Assembly (NCBI GenBank): GCA_015057325.1
Contig: SVEQ01000002.1
Span: 186,001-250,000 of the forward strand
DNA: 64,000 nt
DNA from: Lachnospiraceae bacterium
GTDB lineage: Bacteria; Bacillota; Clostridia; Lachnospirales; Lachnospiraceae
Reading direction: 5' to 3'
The notes below the pieces were generated by a model. The model made no database searches. It worked only from the letters and a program-made list of their open reading frames with translations, and was not told the DNA's origin. Of the stretch, positions 54,125 through 62,397 are shown piece by piece; the first letter of the stretch is position 1; every line of letters starts with the position of its first letter. A program made the position numbers and the translations under genes.

Positions 54125-55435
54125 TTATTCCTTAAGCTGTCTTTTATTCTCATACATCATTTTGTCGGCACGTTCAAAGACACCCGTTACTTTTCCGTCT
54201 GTCTCCGGATTAAAATCAGAATATCCGACTGCGATTACAGGACCATTTTGCCCTTTCAGGTTTTTTTGTACTTTATCTTTAAGGTTTTTTATCAGTTTTT
54301 CCCTCGCCGTATAATCATCACCACGAAGGAAAACCGCAAATTCATCCCCTCCTATGCGAAATACAGGACTGTGAACAAACGTATTACACAGAAGTTTTGC
54401 CGAAGCTTTTATGTATTCATCTCCTGCGCTATGCCCTTCCGTGTCATTTATCTGTTTCAGTAAGTTTATATCGCATACTGCTATCGCAAAAGGAAGATAA
54501 TCCACACCATTATCAATATTCGTCTGAACAGACTTTTCAAGTTCCGCATACGCCGTCTTATTCTTAGTGCCTGTAAGTTCATCTCTTCTTGCAAGTTCTC
54601 TTTCAGTATTAAGTGCCTTCAGATGATCCTGTTCTTTTTTCTTCTCATCATTTATATTTTCTATACCGATTATAAGGTGCTTTTTGTCGCTGGACTTCCT
54701 GGCTCTAAGTCTTATGTATTGAGGCTCTTTTTCAATGATATGCCGATATTCTATACCAAAAGCTTTTTTGCTCTCCAACTCGGAGAGAAGAAAGTCCTTC
54801 CTTGTACGTTCCAGTACTCTTTCAATATCATGTGGATGCACGATAAAAGGGGCTATTCTCCTTGCCTCCTCAAAAAAATCAGGTGCCTCATTCTGTACTT
54901 CAAGTTTTCCAAATATATTATTGGTCGTGTAGCTCACATAGCTGTTATCTGACAAATCCACATAGTAGATAACATCATAATTCGACGCAAGGCTTTCCGC
55001 AATCTGTGAAAAAGTAACATGTTTCTTATGTAAGTCTTCCGCCGTTATCTCATCATTAATATCCTTTACACAAAGCACAAAATGCTCCCCGTCATTTGCA
55101 GGTATGATTGTAAACCTGAAATATCTCGGTTCCCCCGAGACCATAATGCGATATTTGTATGAAAAAGACTTCCTGTCCTTAAGTTTCTCAAGCATTACTT
55201 CTTTGTAATACAAACCTTCTGCAAATTCCCTATCATCAGGATGAGCATATCTTCTCGCATTTTCACGTGTTTCACTGTAGAAATCCTCGCCTTTTGTCGG
55301 AACATGCATAGATTCATACATTTTGCTTGGCGAAAACTCCGAATATTTTCCTGTTTCAATATCAATATAGAAAATATCCTCATAATCTCTTGCAAGGCTT
55401 TGTGCTATCTCCGCAAACATCCCGCTATACTCCAT
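54125..55435 (-). CDS. Dual PAS-like sensor with GGDEF diguanylate cyclase domain (436 aa)
   Basis: Two successive PAS-like modules of about 120 residues (starting EIAQSLARDYEDIFYIDI and QIAESLASNYDVIYYVDL) each end in a LCVKDINDE/GIENINDE linker, indicating an internal duplication. The C-terminal GGDEF domain (about 275-436) has DELTGTKNKTA, the active-site RIGGDEFAVFL and C-terminal ADKMMYENKRQL. The motif is intact, so c-di-GMP synthesis is expected. The RxxD inhibitory site five residues ahead of GGDEF is missing. No membrane segment, hence a cytoplasmic sensor. GGGAGG picks the ATG at 55435. Confidence 0.87.
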   Translation of the reverse strand: MEYSGMFAEIAQSLARDYEDIFYIDIETGKYSEFSPSKMYESMHVPTKGEDFYSETRENARRYAHPDDREFAEGLYYKEVMLEKLKDRKSFSYKYRIMVSGEPRYFRFTIIPANDGEHFVLCVKDINDEITAEDLHKKHVTFSQIAESLASNYDVIYYVDLSDNSYVSYTTNNIFGKLEVQNEAPDFFEEARRIAPFIVHPHDIERVLERTRKDFLLSELESKKAFGIEYRHIIEKEPQYIRLRARKSSDKKHLIIGIENINDEKKKEQDHLKALNTERELARRDELTGTKNKTAYAELEKSVQTNIDNGVDYLPFAIAVCDINLLKQINDTEGHSAGDEYIKASAKLLCNTFVHSPVFRIGGDEFAVFLRGDDYTAREKLIKNLKDKVQKNLKGQNGPVIAVGYSDFNPETDGKVTGVFERADKMMYENKRQLKE

Positions 55436-55511
55436 TTCCAACACCTCCCGGTATTCCTTGCATATATTCATGTAGCAAATACTAATCTGACAATTTAAAT
55501 ACCTTACTTCT

Positions 55512-56141
55512 TTATTCCTTCCAAGTAATATTATATGTCACACCATCAATCTTACCCATCTCAACAATGTATTCCTCAATAATATCCTTTGCCTGCTCTT
55601 TTGCAGTCATTAACAGTGATGAATTGTTCTCTATCTTTTCTTTCATAAGTCTTTCAGCTTCGCCTATTGCTTTCGTCTGATCCTCGGCAGTGATAGGATT
55701 TTTCTGAATAACCTGATCTGTTGACATTACATACGAATCATCATTCCATCTGTCATGCAGAACATGACAGGTAACCTGCGGCCTAGGCAGCCACACGGTA
55801 ACGTCTGTTCCGTCTTGTTCCATTCTTATTTCACCTGCACGAAAACTTATCTCTGCTTCACCCACATACTCAATCCAGAACACTCTCTCCTTTTCACCTA
55901 AATGAGCAATTCCCGTACCGGGCTCTTTGACGGATTTCGCCACATTATGATACTGACACTTCAAGGTTACAAGTTCGCAAATCTCCTGTATTTTTCCAAT
56001 CTGTAACTTATTAACCACTTTCTTCTCAGTTGTTGCAATTTCTGTAGTTGTAACTTCAGTAATATTGTCCTTTGCCTGACCACAACCTGTCAGCAGAATC
56101 GATATAGCAATTAATACTGCGATACATCTTCTATTTCTCAT
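55512..56141 (-). CDS. DUF4230 lipoprotein (209 aa)
   Basis: Signal peptide with lipobox LLTGC (Cys22), then a Thr/Glu-rich segment and a DUF4230 domain (about 55-200) characterised by KLQIGKIQEICELVTLKCQYHNVA and VTVWLPRPQV. Function unknown. It overlaps the end of the upstream paralogous gene by 11 bp, and GGAGG within that gene gives the start at 56141. Confidence 0.75.
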   Translation of the reverse strand: MRNRRCIAVLIAISILLTGCGQAKDNITEVTTTEIATTEKKVVNKLQIGKIQEICELVTLKCQYHNVAKSVKEPGTGIAHLGEKERVFWIEYVGEAEISFRAGEIRMEQDGTDVTVWLPRPQVTCHVLHDRWNDDSYVMSTDQVIQKNPITAEDQTKAIGEAERLMKEKIENNSSLLMTAKEQAKDIIEEYIVEMGKIDGVTYNITWKE

Positions 56142-56808
56142 CACCGTCAGCCTCCTCTCCGTATGCAAGGATTATAACAGTATACGTTTCGCCCTCTTCG
56201 ACCAAATTTAACCACGGTTTAATTATTGCCTTTTCAGCAGTTTTTACCGTTTCTGTAGCCGCCATTTTAAACTCGTTGTCATTTTCAACTTTTGTTCTGA
56301 TATCTTCAGATGCTTTTTCAAATGCTTCAGAAGCAACAGTTTCTGTATTATATTTCTCATCAACAAATATGTACTCTAACGTACCTGCATTAACTTCAGG
56401 TGGATACACCTTCACTTCAGGCAACCGTATTGTAATTGTCTTACTATCTTTATCCACTTTTAATTTTATATCTTGAATATTATCTATTCCTGCTTTTACC
56501 GTTCCCTCATAAGCAACATAGTATTTCGCAGCACCTTCATCATCTGTCACTGCAACATAGCCGTTATATGGATATTCTGCGGTATACAAGCGACCCGAAC
56601 GCACCACCTCTTCAAGTCGTGCATCAATATTGGTGGTTACCTTTCCTTCCTCACCAATGACGCTTTCTTCAACTTTGTCGGCAATGCTTTCTCTCTGTTT
56701 GTATGCATGTCTGATTACCAAAACCGCAATAGTAATCATAACTACAATGATTAAAAGCATTATCAATATTAATTTATTTTTCCACTCACCGTGTTTTTCC
56801 TTCTCCAT
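56131..56808 (-). CDS. DUF4230-type membrane-anchored protein (225 aa)
   Basis: Basic N-terminus, one membrane anchor (about residues 12-36), then an extracytoplasmic DUF4230-like domain with LEEVVRSGRLYTAEYPYNGYVAV and ITIRLPEVKVYPP, parallel to the WLPRPQV part of the neighbour. The pair appears to be a duplication in which one copy became a lipoprotein and the other kept a signal anchor. Role unknown; envelope location suggested. Confidence 0.75.
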   Translation of the reverse strand: MEKEKHGEWKNKLILIMLLIIVVMITIAVLVIRHAYKQRESIADKVEESVIGEEGKVTTNIDARLEEVVRSGRLYTAEYPYNGYVAVTDDEGAAKYYVAYEGTVKAGIDNIQDIKLKVDKDSKTITIRLPEVKVYPPEVNAGTLEYIFVDEKYNTETVASEAFEKASEDIRTKVENDNEFKMAATETVKTAEKAIIKPWLNLVEEGETYTVIILAYGEEADGDEK

Positions 56809-56842
56809 AATCAACCAACTCCAATCAAAACATGTCTATATC

Positions 56843-56873
56843 TACAAAAAGCAGCGTTTCCCCACGCTGCTTT
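56843..56873 (-). terminator. yebC terminator
   Basis: Nine-bp stem AAAGCAGCG / CGCTGCTTT followed by five T on the minus strand. Confidence 0.75.
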
Positions 56874-56902
56874 CTATTGTTAAAATAATGCAATTATAAT
56901 AA

Positions 56903-57631
56903 TTACTCATCCCAATTGTGGTAAACTGCCTGGACATCGTCGTCCTCATCAAGCAAATCAAGAATCTTGTTCATCTTCTTGATATCTTCTTCACTTGTGA
57001 GTTCAACATATGTCTGCGGAACCATTGTAACTTCTGCCGAAGCCATAGTAACACTTGCCGCCTCTAAAGCTTCACGTACAGCAGAGAAATCATCAGGGGC
57101 TGTAAGAATCTCGAAGCTATCCTCTTCTTCTGCAAAATCTTCCGCTCCTGCATCAAGTGCTATCATCATAAGATCATCAGCTTCCATGTCGCACTCTTCC
57201 TTAGCAACAATAATCTGACCTTTCTTATCAAACATAAATGATACACAACCGGTAGTTCCAACATTTCCACCGCCCTTTGTAAATGCATTTCTAACGTTAG
57301 AAGCTGTTCTGTTCTTGTTATCTGTAAGTGCATCTACAATAATAGCTGTTCCGTTAGGACCATATCCTTCATATGTAATACCCACATAGTTAACGGCACT
57401 CGCATCACCTGCGGCCTTCTTAATACCACGCTCAATTGTATCATTTGGCATATTGTTAGCCTTCGCTTTAGCAATAACATCACGAAGTTTTGAGTTGTTA
57501 TTAGGATCCGGACCACCCTCTTTAACCGCTACCGCAATTTCACGTCCGATGATTGTAAATATCTTTCCTCTTGCTGCATCGTTCTTTTCTTTTTTATGCT
57601 TAATATTGGCAAACTTTGAATGTCCTGACAT
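56903..57631 (-). CDS. yebC: YebC/PmpR family transcriptional regulator (242 aa)
   Basis: Starts with the invariant [32 protein letters not shown] and has the family segments [56 protein letters not shown] fixes the start at 57631. YebC proteins act as DNA-binding regulators and, in recent work, as helpers for ribosomes at proline stretches. Own promoter at 57675-57703. Confidence 0.95.
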   Translation of the reverse strand: MSGHSKFANIKHKKEKNDAARGKIFTIIGREIAVAVKEGGPDPNNNSKLRDVIAKAKANNMPNDTIERGIKKAAGDASAVNYVGITYEGYGPNGTAIIVDALTDNKNRTASNVRNAFTKGGGNVGTTGCVSFMFDKKGQIIVAKEECDMEADDLMMIALDAGAEDFAEEEDSFEILTAPDDFSAVREALEAASVTMASAEVTMVPQTYVELTSEEDIKKMNKILDLLDEDDDVQAVYHNWDE

Positions 57632-57674
57632 AATCAAATCTCCTTTTTATCCCTGTAATCTTAAAACATAGGAC

Positions 57675-57703
57675 ATTTTACCATTATGACAGTACTTTTT
57701 CAA
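57675..57703 (-). promoter_or_regulatory. yebC promoter
   Basis: Minus strand TTGAAA (57698-57703), 17-bp spacer, TAAAAT (57675-57680). Confidence 0.65.
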
Positions 57704-57704
57704 G

Positions 57705-57721
57705 CATGAATATCATTCATG
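57705..57721. promoter_or_regulatory. CATGAAT-ATC-ATTCATG dyad between yebC and the LysR gene
   Basis: Perfect 7-bp arms around ATC directly upstream of the yebC -35 in the divergent intergenic region. It has the size of a LysR-type recognition site, so control of the divergent regulator or yebC is possible. Confidence 0.4.
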
Positions 57722-57818
57722 TATATGTTGATAATTTGGCATCTATCTGTTATTATATTTCTGTAGTTAAACAAATGTACAATGATTGAAATAATATAGA
57801 TATCAAAGGAGATTAACA

Positions 57819-58694
57819 ATGACTTTATTGGCATATCAAATATTTCAAACGGTAATAGAACAAGGAAGTTTCCAAAAGGCTGCACAGGTGCTTAACCTAA
57901 CACCCTCAGCTATAAGCCATGCTATTTCCACAGCAGAAAAAGAATTGGGATTCCCTTTATTTAATCGAAACAAGAACGGAATCACTCTAACAAGTTACGG
58001 AGAAAACCTTCAGCCTTACATTCTGACAGTACTTAACAGCGATGCGAAACTGCAGCAGGCAATATCCGAGTTCAACGGTCTCACCACAGGTTCCGTCAAA
58101 ATAGGAACATTTTCTTCCGTATGTACAAGTTTCATTCCGGATATAATCGGTGCTTTTTCAAGTTCACACCCCGGAATAGAAATTAAGATTTATCAGGGAA
58201 CATACGAAGATGTATATAACTGGCTTAAAACCGGTGTTGTTGATATCGGATTTTTATCAGATTCAAGTTGCAGAGAACTTACAATGACTCCAATATACGA
58301 AGATGAATTGATGCTTATCGCACCAAAGGATTACAAGACAAAGCACAGAAAATACGTAGATATAAAAGAATTGGACGGAGAAAACTTCATTTCACAACGT
58401 GAAAGTACAGATGCTGATGTTCAACAGCTCTTTGAGAAATATAATCTAACTATCCGTTCAACATGTCACGTCGTTGATGACTTGAGCCAGATTGCAATGG
58501 TTGCCTCAGGACTTGGAATATGTATAATGCCCCAACTCGTTATGCAAAACATACCATTTGATGTTAGCATTTATCCATTAAGGCCTTCAGAGCATCGAAC
58601 AATCGGAATATGTACGTTAAATGACGAGCTTATGGCACCGGCTGTAAAATCAATGTATAAACAGATTCTTAATTACTTCAAATCGTTAAAATAA
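57819..58694 (+). CDS. LysR family transcriptional regulator (291 aa)
   Basis: N-terminal winged helix: LLAYQIFQTVIEQGSFQKAAQVLNLTPSAISHAISTAEKELGFPLFNRNKNGITLTSYG (residues 3-61). The C-terminal domain (about 90-290) is a periplasmic-binding-like effector domain. AAAGGAG ribosome-binding site eight bp upstream. Divergent from yebC and convergent with serS, with a shared terminator. Effector and targets unknown. Confidence 0.93.
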   Translation: MTLLAYQIFQTVIEQGSFQKAAQVLNLTPSAISHAISTAEKELGFPLFNRNKNGITLTSYGENLQPYILTVLNSDAKLQQAISEFNGLTTGSVKIGTFSSVCTSFIPDIIGAFSSSHPGIEIKIYQGTYEDVYNWLKTGVVDIGFLSDSSCRELTMTPIYEDELMLIAPKDYKTKHRKYVDIKELDGENFISQRESTDADVQQLFEKYNLTIRSTCHVVDDLSQIAMVASGLGICIMPQLVMQNIPFDVSIYPLRPSEHRTIGICTLNDELMAPAVKSMYKQILNYFKSLK

Positions 58695-58698
58695 AAAC

Positions 58699-58734
58699 AA
58701 GGCATACCCCAAAAGGTATGCCTTAATTTTTTTT
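58699..58734. terminator. Bidirectional terminator between the LysR gene and serS
   Basis: Perfect 10-bp stem AAGGCATACC / GGTATGCCTT with loop CCAAAA, followed by eight T on the plus strand; on the minus strand a GTTTTT run follows. Confidence 0.9.
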
Positions 58735-60010
58735 ACTGTATCTTTTCTTTGCCACCCATGTATGGCTGAAGAACCTTAGGAATATTAACTGTTCCGTCTT
58801 CATTTAAGTTGTTCTCCAAGAAAGCGATAAGCATTCTAGGTGGTGCAACAACTGTGTTATTAAGAGTATGTGCAAAGTACTTGCCATCTTCTCCCGCAAC
58901 ACGAATCTTAAGTCTTCTTGCCTGAGCATCTCCAAGATTAGAGCAACTTCCAACCTCAAAGTACTTCTTCTGACGTGGAGACCAAGCCTCAACATCAATT
59001 GATTTAACCTTAAGATCTGCAAGATCACCCGAACAACATTCCAATGTACGAACAGGAATATCCAAACTTCTGAACAAATCTACTGTATTCTGCCACAACT
59101 TATCAAACCACATTGGGCTCTCTTCAGGCTTACATACAACAATCATTTCCTGCTTCTCAAACTGGTGAATACGATAAACACCTCTTTCCTCGATACCGTG
59201 AGCACCTTTTTCTTTTCTAAAGCAAGGAGAATAACTTGTCAAAGTCTTAGGAAGCTGATCCTCCTTGATGATTGTATCGATAAACTTACCAATCATAGAA
59301 TGCTCACTTGTTCCGATAAGATAAAGATCCTCACCCTCAATCTTATACATCATGGCATCCATCTCTGCAAAACTCATAACACCTGTAACAACATTTGAGC
59401 GAATCATAAATGGAGGCACACAGTAGGTAAAGCCTCTGTCAATCATAAAGTCTCTTGCATAAGAGATGATTGCTGAATGAAGTCTTGCAATATCTCCCAT
59501 AAGATAATAGAAACCATTACCCGCAACCTTACCTGCACTATCAAGATCAATTCCGTCAAACTTCTCCATAATCTCTGTATGATATGGAATCTCAAAATCA
59601 GGAACTACAGGCTCGCCAAACTTCTCAATTTCAACATTCTCGCTATCATCCTTACCGATAGGTACTGAAGGATCGATAATGTTAGGAATTACCATCATTA
59701 TCTCTGTTACTCTTTCAGAATACTCTTTTTCAAGTTTTTCAAGTTCAGCTAATTCCTCAGCCTTCTCTGTTACCTGTTTTTTAGTCTCTTCAGCTTCTTC
59801 TTTCTTGCCCTGCGCCATCAAAGCACCAATCTGCTTAGCAATCTTGTTCTTCTCTGCACGAAGTGCATCTGCCTTACCCTTGGCATCACGACTCTTCTTA
59901 TCAAGTTCAATTACTTCATCAACAAGCGGAAGCTTATCATCCTGAAACTTATTCTTGATATTCTGCTTCACAACGTCAGGATTCTCGCGTAAAAACTTAA
60001 TGTCTATCAT
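58733..60010 (-). CDS. serS: Seryl-tRNA synthetase
   Basis: Class II synthetase. The N-terminal long helical arm (about 30-110, coiled coil that grips the tRNA-Ser variable arm) is followed by a catalytic core with motif 2 (SYSPCFRKEKGAHGIEERGVYRIHQFEKQEM) and motif 3 (LNNTVVAPPRMLIAFLENN). Length 425 is normal. AGGAGA upstream of the ATG. A perfect 14-bp inverted repeat overlaps its promoter region. Confidence 0.97.
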   Translation of the reverse strand: MIDIKFLRENPDVVKQNIKNKFQDDKLPLVDEVIELDKKSRDAKGKADALRAEKNKIAKQIGALMAQGKKEEAEETKKQVTEKAEELAELEKLEKEYSERVTEIMMVIPNIIDPSVPIGKDDSENVEIEKFGEPVVPDFEIPYHTEIMEKFDGIDLDSAGKVAGNGFYYLMGDIARLHSAIISYARDFMIDRGFTYCVPPFMIRSNVVTGVMSFAEMDAMMYKIEGEDLYLIGTSEHSMIGKFIDTIIKEDQLPKTLTSYSPCFRKEKGAHGIEERGVYRIHQFEKQEMIVVCKPEESPMWFDKLWQNTVDLFRSLDIPVRTLECCSGDLADLKVKSIDVEAWSPRQKKYFEVGSCSNLGDAQARRLKIRVAGEDGKYFAHTLNNTVVAPPRMLIAFLENNLNEDGTVNIPKVLQPYMGGKEKIQ

Positions 60011-60042
60011 AGTCTTTCTCCTAATAATACTTATTTACATTT

Positions 60043-60084
60043 AAATGCGAAACTCACACATCTTTGACAATGAGTTTCGCATTT
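60043..60084. repeat. Perfect 14-bp inverted repeat in the serS leader
   Basis: AAATGCGAAACTCA (60043-60056) and its exact complement (60071-60084) with a 14-nt loop. Its right arm abuts the serS -10 hexamer, so a transcript started about 60078 would lose part of the stem. No T run follows on the minus strand, so it is either an inefficient glgA terminator or an operator. Confidence 0.7.
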
Positions 60085-60112
60085 ATTATACATAATAATA
60101 ATTTTTTTGCAA
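60085..60112 (-). promoter_or_regulatory. serS promoter
   Basis: Minus strand TTGCAA (60107-60112), 16-bp spacer, TATAAT (60085-60090). Confidence 0.6.
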
Positions 60113-60118
60113 TACTTA

Positions 60119-61570
60119 TTAATAGCCAAGCAGCAAACTATATAACTTCATATACTTCTCTGCAGATTTATCCCATGAGAAGTCTTCCTTCATTGCTCTA
60201 ACAACCATCTTGTTCCAATCGTCTCTATGGTCATAATAAACTTCTTTTGAATAGTTGATAATCTTAAGCATCTCGTCAGCATTATAATTGGTAAACGAGA
60301 AGCCTGTTCCGGTACCCTCGTACTCATTGTAAGGAACCACCGTATCCTTAAGACCACCTGTTTCTCTGACAATCGGGATTGTACCGTAACGAAGTGCAAT
60401 AAGCTGAGTCAAACCACATGGTTCAAACCTTGACGGCATAAGCACTGCGTCCGCAGCGGCATACAACTTATGAGCCCTTTCATCAGAATAGAAAATATTA
60501 GCCGAAACTCTATCAGAATAAACCCACTGATAATGCTTGAACATGTTCTCATACTTAGGCTCGCCCGTTCCGAGTACAACAAACTGAACATACGGATCAA
60601 CTATTCCTTCCATAACCCAATCAATAAGATCAAGTCCCTTCTGATCGGTAAGACGCGAAATAATCGCTATCATATACTTACCCTCATCAACCGGAAGACC
60701 TAGTTCCTTCTGAAGTTCCATTTTGTTGGTTGCTTTGCCCTTCTTGTAACTTCTGATATTGTACTTCTTAAAGAGTTTATCATCCTTGCTCGGATCATAG
60801 ACGTCATAATCAATTCCGTTAACAATACCGCAAAGCTTCCTGTTATGGAATCTAAGCATATCATCAAGGCCCTCACCATATTCAGGCGACTGAATCTCTC
60901 CCGCATAAGTATCACTTACTGTGGTAATGTAATCAGAAAATACCATACCGGCTTTAAGCATGTTGCCGTCCTTATAAAACTCCATTCTGTCAGGCGTAAA
61001 TACATAGTCAGGAAGTCCCGATATGTACTTAAATGTCTTAACATCCCATACACCCTGGAACTTAAGATTATGAATTGTCATAATAACCTTGGTTCCGGCA
61101 AAGAATGGATTATCATGATATAGAGTTCTAAGATAAACAGGAACAAGTCCAGCCTGCCAATCATGACAGTGTATTACGTCCGGCTTAAAGTTAATAACCG
61201 GAAGAATTGCAAGTGCTGCTTTACTAAAGAAAGTAAACTTCTCAATATCAAATCTTATTGTTCCGTATGGTGCCCATCCCGAAAAATAATACTCATTGTC
61301 GATAAAGTAATATGTAATTCCGTCCATCTCATATGTCATTATTCCTACATGCACGTTCTCAAAACGCTGTCCCAAATCCATGTAAAAATGATGAACATAT
61401 TGAAATTTTTCTCTATACTCCCATGGAATACATGTATAGTTAGGAATAACAACTCTTACATCGTATTCATCCTTGGGAAACATCTTCGGAAGCGCTCCGA
61501 CAACATCAGCCAACCCGCCGGTTTTGATAAACGGAACACATTCTGACGCAACAAAAAGTATATTCTTCAT
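60119..61570 (-). CDS. glgA: Glycogen synthase (ADP-glucose type, GT5, 483 aa)
   Basis: Transfers glucose from ADP-glucose to alpha-1,4-glucan. The N-terminal KTGGLADVVGALPK holds the ADP-glucose-binding KTGGL motif. The C-terminal acceptor region FEPCGLTQLIALRYGTIPIVRETGGLKDTV contains the catalytic Glu segment. Length 483 is usual. GGAGGG gives the ATG at 61570. Monocistronic promoter at 61604-61632. Unlike the GlgB homologue in this window, its active site looks intact. Confidence 0.95.
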   Translation of the reverse strand: MKNILFVASECVPFIKTGGLADVVGALPKMFPKDEYDVRVVIPNYTCIPWEYREKFQYVHHFYMDLGQRFENVHVGIMTYEMDGITYYFIDNEYYFSGWAPYGTIRFDIEKFTFFSKAALAILPVINFKPDVIHCHDWQAGLVPVYLRTLYHDNPFFAGTKVIMTIHNLKFQGVWDVKTFKYISGLPDYVFTPDRMEFYKDGNMLKAGMVFSDYITTVSDTYAGEIQSPEYGEGLDDMLRFHNRKLCGIVNGIDYDVYDPSKDDKLFKKYNIRSYKKGKATNKMELQKELGLPVDEGKYMIAIISRLTDQKGLDLIDWVMEGIVDPYVQFVVLGTGEPKYENMFKHYQWVYSDRVSANIFYSDERAHKLYAAADAVLMPSRFEPCGLTQLIALRYGTIPIVRETGGLKDTVVPYNEYEGTGTGFSFTNYNADEMLKIINYSKEVYYDHRDDWNKMVVRAMKEDFSWDKSAEKYMKLYSLLLGY

Positions 61571-61603
61571 ATGCAACCCTCCAAGAAATCAAATTCTTTA
61601 AAT

Positions 61604-61632
61604 ATTATACCTTTTTTAGCAATCAATGTCTA
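61604..61632 (-). promoter_or_regulatory. glgA promoter
   Basis: Minus strand TAGACA (61627-61632), 17-bp spacer, TATAAT (61604-61609). Confidence 0.7.
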
Positions 61633-61651
61633 TGCTTGTAAATGATTTTTA

Positions 61652-62254
61652 TTATCTAAGTTCATCCAAAGTTTTCTTGTAGCCTTCTATGAAATCCTGA
61701 AGGAAAACGCGAACCTCCGGAAGATCCATTGCTGTCAACTTCTCATAAACCGCAGACTTGGCACTACCAAACTCTTTATTACCCGTCTTCTCTTCTTCTA
61801 TACATTTGATATATGCCGAAATCCTGTCCGCCGCCTTAACAAGTCTCTTCATGTATTCTTCTTCGGGTGAAGGGAAAAATATCTTTTCATACTCTTCCTT
61901 CATGTATTCAGGAAGCATCGAAAGAAGCTCCATGGCGGCCTGCTTTTCAACATCCTTATAAGCATCCTTTGTAGCCTTATTATAATACTTAATCGGCGTT
62001 GGCATATCGCCTGTAATAATTTCCGTACTGTCATGATACATTCCCATAACCGCCGCACGTTCAGCATTTATATTATTACCAAACTTCTTATTGGATATAA
62101 GCGCAAGTGCATGAGCAATCATTCCAACCTCAAGAGAGTGTTCACTCAAGTTCTCCGGATACGAATTACGCATAAGAGCCCACCTGTTAATATATTTCAT
62201 TCTGGATACCATCGCAAAGAACGAACTGCCCTCCGACTCATATTGTCTATCCAT
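61652..62254 (-). CDS. YfbR-like HD-domain 5'-nucleotidase (200 aa)
   Basis: HD-domain phosphohydrolase: RMKYINRWALMRNSYPENLSEHSLEVGMIAHALA, then the metal-binding GMYHDSTEIITGDMPTPIKY, with His-Asp pairs as in E. coli YfbR, a 5'-deoxynucleotidase. Length 200 matches. AGGAGG ribosome-binding site. It is the last gene before the CRISPR array; nothing in it suggests a Cas role, although HD nucleases occur in other CRISPR types. Confidence 0.88.
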   Translation of the reverse strand: MDRQYESEGSSFFAMVSRMKYINRWALMRNSYPENLSEHSLEVGMIAHALALISNKKFGNNINAERAAVMGMYHDSTEIITGDMPTPIKYYNKATKDAYKDVEKQAAMELLSMLPEYMKEEYEKIFFPSPEEEYMKRLVKAADRISAYIKCIEEEKTGNKEFGSAKSAVYEKLTAMDLPEVRVFLQDFIEGYKKTLDELR

Positions 62255-62364
62255 ACAATCTCCTCCTAATAAACATTTCCTATCTAATTATACAAATCAA
62301 TAAACATCATTAGTATATCATTACATTATAGCTAATTCAAACATTTCGCAGAAATGTTTACACT

Positions 62365-62397
62365 AAAAAAATCTGTCACCTACGTAACAGATTTTTT
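62365..62397. terminator. Terminator at the distal end of the CRISPR transcript
   Basis: Ten-bp stem AATCTGTTAC / GTGACAGATT on the minus strand (one T-G pair, A-T rich extension) followed by a T run. It ends one base before the last repeat, as expected for a precursor crRNA transcribed from the right. The T run on the plus strand means it could also stop reads toward the array. Confidence 0.8.

Noticed and set aside
60011-60118. T-box riboswitch for serS
   Set aside because: The leader is under 110 bp, has no T-box sequence and no specifier loop; only a simple inverted repeat is present.
61652-62254. HD-domain protein beside the array as a Cas3/Cas10-like nuclease
   Set aside because: The protein aligns with the housekeeping YfbR nucleotidase over its full length and is separated from the array by its own transcription signals.
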